NCBI GenBank assembly: GCA_905234995.1
Contig: CAJOJV010000003.1
Span: forward strand, 1 to 64,000
Source of the DNA: an uncultured Eubacterium sp.
GTDB taxonomy: Bacteria > Bacillota > Clostridia > Oscillospirales > Acutalibacteraceae
Length of the DNA stretch: 64,000 bases
Reading direction: 5' to 3'
Below the pieces are notes generated by a model, which did not search any database, had not been told where the DNA came from, and was given only the letters and a program-made list of their open reading frames with translations. How positions within the stretch are numbered: the first letter of the stretch is position 1; each line of letters begins with the position of its first letter. The translations under genes were made by a program, and so were the position numbers. Below, one piece after another: positions 61,105 through 64,000 of this stretch.

Positions 61105-62588
61105 TATTCTATAACGAACTTAACAACCGAGCAAGCGGGAATGGTTGCCGTGAAGCCGTCCGAAAGCTTTCTGAAATCGGTAAACTCAACCGTTTTAACA
61201 GCTTCGGCATTTTCAAAATCGTTCTTTTCGTGGCACTCGCCCGTTAGGATTTCCGCTTTGATTGACTTGATTTTTCTGTCTGCAATCTGGCATTTAATCT
61301 TTGAGGATTTTTTTGCCGAGGCATTTGCGATAGTGGAATAAATAACACCGTTTTCATCAACGGAAGCAGACTCAACAAGCTGCGGAAATTCTTTTTTATC
61401 CCATTCTGAATTAATCATTGGAGTTGTTATATATGAACCGATAAGCGTGTTATCCTGATGCTCCTTATACATTTTAAAGACGAAATAGGTTGGCGTTTTA
61501 ACCATCTTTTTTCCGTCTGTCAGGAGAACGGACTGAAGCACGTTTACTGTCTGTGCAATATTTGCCATTTTAACTCTGTCTGAATGCTTATTAAAAATGT
61601 TCAGGGTTACGCCGGCAACAATTGCATCGCGCATTGTGTTTTGCTGATAAAGGAAGCCGGGGTTTGTTCCCGGTTCAACGTCAAACCAGGTGCCCCATTC
61701 ATCAACAATTAAATTCATACGCTTTTGAGGGTCAACGCTGTCCATCATAGCAATATGATTTGAAACGAGCTCCTCCATTCGGTACGCCTTGCAAATCGTT
61801 GAAATATATTCCTTTTCATCAAATTCGGTTGCAGAGCCTTTATGCTCCCAAACGCCTGTGGGAATAGTATAATAATGCAGGGAGATTAAATCAGCCTTGC
61901 CCTTAACCTTATCGGCAACCTTTTTGGTCCAATTATAATCGGCAACGTTAGGTCCGCAGGCAACGCGGGTAATATGAGCGTTTCCGTCATAATCGCGGCA
62001 ATATGTATTATATCTTCTGAAAAGCTCGCCGTAATACTCGGGATTCATATTACCGCCGCAGCCCCAGCTTTCATTACCAACTCCGAGATAATCCAGCTTC
62101 CACGGCTTTTCTGCGCCGTTTCTTTTGCGAAGCTCGCTCATAGGTGAAAGCCCGTCAAAGGTCATATACTCAACCCACTCGCTCATCTCCTGAACCGTGC
62201 CTGAGCCGACGTTTGCATTAACGTAGGTTTCGCAGCCAAGCTGACGGCAAAGCTCAAAATATTCGTGAGTGCCGAAGGAATTATCCTCAACGACGCCGCC
62301 CCAGTGAGTGTTAATCATCTTCTTACGGGTTTCGGGAGCGCCGATACCGTCCTTCCAATGATATTCATCGGCAAAGCAGCCGCCGGGCCAACGAAGCACG
62401 GGAAGCCCCATTTCCTTTAAAGCGCTCACTGCATCCTTACGCATGCCGTTAACGTTGGGAATCTTTGAATCCTTGCCGACGAAAATGCCCTCATAGATGC
62501 ATCTGCCGAGATGCTCAGCAAAATGCCCGTAAATATTCTTATTAATTTTACTGATTTTCTGATTTGGGTTTATGAGATATTTTTCCAT
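61104..62588 (-). CDS. Alpha-L-arabinofuranosidase, glycoside hydrolase family 51
   Basis: 494-residue retaining hydrolase that releases L-arabinose from arabinan or arabinoxylan side chains. The acid/base is Glu173 in [11 protein letters not shown] and the nucleophile is Glu297 in IVDEWGTW. The TIM barrel holds [18 protein letters not shown], and a C-terminal beta domain follows. There is no signal peptide, so it acts inside the cell on imported oligosaccharides. GGAGTGG precedes the ATG. No transporter is adjacent. It is the only carbohydrate-degradation gene of the window. Confidence 0.93.
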   Translation of the reverse strand: MEKYLINPNQKISKINKNIYGHFAEHLGRCIYEGIFVGKDSKIPNVNGMRKDAVSALKEMGLPVLRWPGGCFADEYHWKDGIGAPETRKKMINTHWGGVVEDNSFGTHEYFELCRQLGCETYVNANVGSGTVQEMSEWVEYMTFDGLSPMSELRKRNGAEKPWKLDYLGVGNESWGCGGNMNPEYYGELFRRYNTYCRDYDGNAHITRVACGPNVADYNWTKKVADKVKGKADLISLHYYTIPTGVWEHKGSATEFDEKEYISTICKAYRMEELVSNHIAMMDSVDPQKRMNLIVDEWGTWFDVEPGTNPGFLYQQNTMRDAIVAGVTLNIFNKHSDRVKMANIAQTVNVLQSVLLTDGKKMVKTPTYFVFKMYKEHQDNTLIGSYITTPMINSEWDKKEFPQLVESASVDENGVIYSTIANASAKKSSKIKCQIADRKIKSIKAEILTGECHEKNDFENAEAVKTVEFTDFRKLSDGFTATIPACSVVKFVIE

Positions 62589-62617
62589 AACGCCACTCCG
62601 CTATTTTATTCACAGAT

Positions 62618-62646
62618 AAATTAACATAAGTAAAAACCAATGTCAA
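62618..62646 (-). promoter_or_regulatory. Promoter of the GH51 gene
   Basis: On the minus strand TTGACA (62646-62641) and TAATTT (62623-62618) are 17 bases apart. Confidence 0.55.
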
Positions 62647-62658
62647 TAAGAATTGACA
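62641..62658. promoter_or_regulatory. Palindrome joining two divergent -35 boxes, possible operator
   Basis: TGTCAAT and ATTGACA flank four bases (AAGA), so the -35 boxes of the two divergent promoters form a perfect 7+7 inverted repeat. Confidence 0.45.
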
Positions 62659-62681
62659 TATTATTATTTTTAGTTTAGAAT
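62653..62681 (+). promoter_or_regulatory. Promoter of the M24 peptidase gene
   Basis: TTGACA (62653-62658) and TAGAAT (62676-62681) are 17 bases apart. Confidence 0.75.
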
Positions 62682-62710
62682 ATAAACATCATTATATTAA
62701 GAGGCACAAT

Positions 62711-63778
62711 ATGAGAACTGAAAAAGCAATTGAAATAATTATTAATCATAACTGTGACGCACTGCTTTTGCTTAACGAAAGCAATATGCATTACTTCTGC
62801 GGTTTTTCTCCGAGCGAGGGCGCGGTTATTATACTTAAAAGTGGAGACGGTATTCACCTCGTTGATTCAAGATACACAGAAACGGCACAGAATCACGCAA
62901 AGGAAACGGGACTTAAGGTTATAGAGATTAACACACCGTTTGCCGATGAATTTGCCGCTGTCTGCAAAGCGCATAAAATTTGCAGAGTTGCTTTTGAAAA
63001 CGAAACAATCTCTCTGAAACAATATAACGATTACAAAAATGCAAGCGGCTGTGAGTTTATCGGCATTGACGATTCTCTGATGAGAATAAGAAACGTTAAG
63101 AGCAAGGAAGAGCTTGAATATCTCAAGGAGGCAAACAGAATTGCAGAGGCAAGCCTTGCAGAGCTGTTAAACCATATTAAGCCCGGAAAAAGCGAAAAAG
63201 AGCTGCAGGCGTACTTTGACTATTTAATGGCTAAAAACGGCTCGGACGGCTTATCGTTTGATACTATTCTGCTTACCGGCGCTCATACCTCGCTGCCCCA
63301 CGGCGTGCCGAGCAATAAAATAATCAGGAACGAGGATTTCGTTCTTATTGATTTCGGCGCAACTTACAAGGGCTATCATTCGGATATGACGCGCACCTTT
63401 GCCGTAGGCAGCGCAAACGACGAAATGAAGGAAATGTACGAGCTCGTACTAAAAGCTCAGCTTGCGGGAATTGACGCGCTGAAGCCTGGCATTAAATGTG
63501 CCGACGTTTATCAGGCTGCATACGACGTTCTTGATGAAAAGGATATGGCGCAATTTTTCCGCCACGGACTCGGGCACGGAGTCGGGCTTGATATACACGA
63601 GGGCTTTTCATCGTCACCGAGGAGCAAGGATACCTATGAAATCGGAAACGTGACATCAATTGAGCCCGGCATATATCTTCCCGATAAATTCGGAATAAGG
63701 ATTGAAGACGTGTGCATAGTTACCGCAGACGGAAATGAAAATATTTCAACCTTCAGTAAGGAATTTACAATTTTATAA
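62711..63778 (+). CDS. M24 family aminopeptidase (Xaa-Pro type)
   Basis: 355-residue cytoplasmic metallopeptidase. The N-terminal creatinase-like domain covers about residues 1-125. The pita-bread catalytic domain has two metal Asp residues in IDFGATYKGYHSDMTRTF, His in FRHGLGHGVGLDIHE, and the two Glu in TSIEPGIYLP and GIRIEDV. It cleaves an N-terminal residue before proline or a Xaa-Pro dipeptide; PepP or PepQ type cannot be decided. GAGG lies before the ATG. Single-gene unit with a terminator. Confidence 0.92.
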   Translation: MRTEKAIEIIINHNCDALLLLNESNMHYFCGFSPSEGAVIILKSGDGIHLVDSRYTETAQNHAKETGLKVIEINTPFADEFAAVCKAHKICRVAFENETISLKQYNDYKNASGCEFIGIDDSLMRIRNVKSKEELEYLKEANRIAEASLAELLNHIKPGKSEKELQAYFDYLMAKNGSDGLSFDTILLTGAHTSLPHGVPSNKIIRNEDFVLIDFGATYKGYHSDMTRTFAVGSANDEMKEMYELVLKAQLAGIDALKPGIKCADVYQAAYDVLDEKDMAQFFRHGLGHGVGLDIHEGFSSSPRSKDTYEIGNVTSIEPGIYLPDKFGIRIEDVCIVTADGNENISTFSKEFTIL

Positions 63779-63791
63779 ACAGGAATAAGCA

Positions 63792-63824
63792 AAGCCCCTT
63801 CCAAACGGAGGGGGCTTATTTTTT
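63792..63824 (+). terminator. Terminator of the M24 peptidase gene
   Basis: Stem AAGCCCCTTCC/GGAGGGGGCTT, with one mismatch-type pair, followed by ATTTTTTC. Confidence 0.82.
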
Positions 63825-63825
63825 C

Positions 63826-63959
63826 GGGAGGGCACGGAGACCCTTCCCTACGATTTTGTCTTTTTGCGGGATGCCGAGGTCGTCATCCCCTACTTTTTTT
63901 GCAGGGCGCCGAGGTTGTCGCCCCCTACATTGTGGGAGGGCACGGAGACCCTCCCCTGC
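63826..63959. repeat. Four tandem imperfect GC-rich palindromes
   Basis: Units at 63826-63851, 63868-63892, 63904-63927 and 63934-63959 each read GGGnnGnC, then a GGAG or GAGG centre, then the complement and CCTAC or CCTGC. They are separated by T-rich spacers. Each folds as a short hairpin. The first and last are almost the same. The GC content is far above the neighbourhood. Confidence 0.65.
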
Positions 63960-63963
63960 ATTT

Positions 63964-64000
63964 TTATCCGAAGATATCGCCGTGATCATCACCGTCGCCA
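63964..64000 (-). CDS. Possible C-terminal end of a minus-strand gene entering the window
   Basis: The last bases read on the minus strand as an open frame GDGDDHGDIFG followed by a TAA stop at 63966-63964. Only 11 residues are visible, Asp/Gly-rich; no family can be given. Confidence 0.25.
   Translation of the reverse strand, partial: GDGDDHGDIFG

Overview
The window looks like a chromosomal segment of a spore-forming, anaerobic Gram-positive bacterium of the class Clostridia. It most resembles gut Oscillospirales/Ruminococcaceae-type genomes; this is an inference from gene content, with no marker gene searched. Supporting features are a complete rnfCDGEAB operon, dipicolinate synthase genes (dpaA/dpaB), RNase J, YlqF/RbgA, a YerC-type TrpR-family protein, DUF1540 and DUF6171 proteins, a membrane pyrophosphatase of the potassium-dependent type, and no outer-membrane genes. 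The DNA is moderately AT-rich. Many promoters can be read directly as TTGACA-like and TATAAT-like boxes spaced 17 bp apart.

Layout. 1-4090: a partial aminotransferase with an Lrp regulator and a PHP phosphatase (minus strand), then an ACT-domain/UPF0210 pair (plus). 4100-5000: an unusual Lys/Ala-rich membrane protein. 5148-10245: the Rnf ferredoxin:NAD+ oxidoreductase operon. 10266-11012: a MITE-like element, five tRNA genes (Cys, Gly, Phe, Asp, Val) and a tRNA-derived element. 11027-20670: hslO, a methyltransferase, yerC, lysA, engB, lon, clpX, clpP and tig, a proteostasis block. 20677-33751: a phosphoesterase, thrC, yraN, rnhB, rbgA, rplS, a radical-SAM pair, an M50 protease, ruvX, a class A PBP, an exonuclease and secG. 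33814-45213: a divergent type II topoisomerase pair, ftsH, tilS, dnaB, rplI and an RNase J gene. 45241-50982: rnhA, a frameshifted TIGR04076 gene, an orphan membrane protein, a ROK glucokinase, a FliB-like protein and hppA. 51078-51502: tRNA-Leu with a second tRNA-derived element. 51506-57612: a HAD phosphatase, potABCD and dpaAB. 57672-63824: murC, a DUF3592 protein, an AlkD-like protein, a DUF6171 protein, a GH51 arabinofuranosidase and an M24 peptidase. The window ends in tandem palindromic repeats.

How the genes work together. Rnf couples reduced ferredoxin to NAD+ reduction and ion export, and the membrane pyrophosphatase adds a second pyrophosphate-driven pump, a combination typical of energy-limited anaerobes. 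Tig, ClpXP, Lon, FtsH and Hsp33 cover folding and proteolysis. RbgA, L19, L9, TilS, RNase J and the tRNAs serve translation and RNA processing. MurC, the class A PBP and LysA feed the cell wall. Polyamine uptake (pot) lies beside the spore dipicolinate genes.

Most of the window is ordinary core genome. The items most worth a second look are the two tRNA T-arm-derived elements, the Lys/Ala-rich membrane protein with a 34-residue internal repeat, the non-canonical topoisomerase pair, the membrane-anchored PotD, and the single-base frameshift in the TIGR04076 gene. No CRISPR array, prophage, insertion sequence or rRNA was seen.
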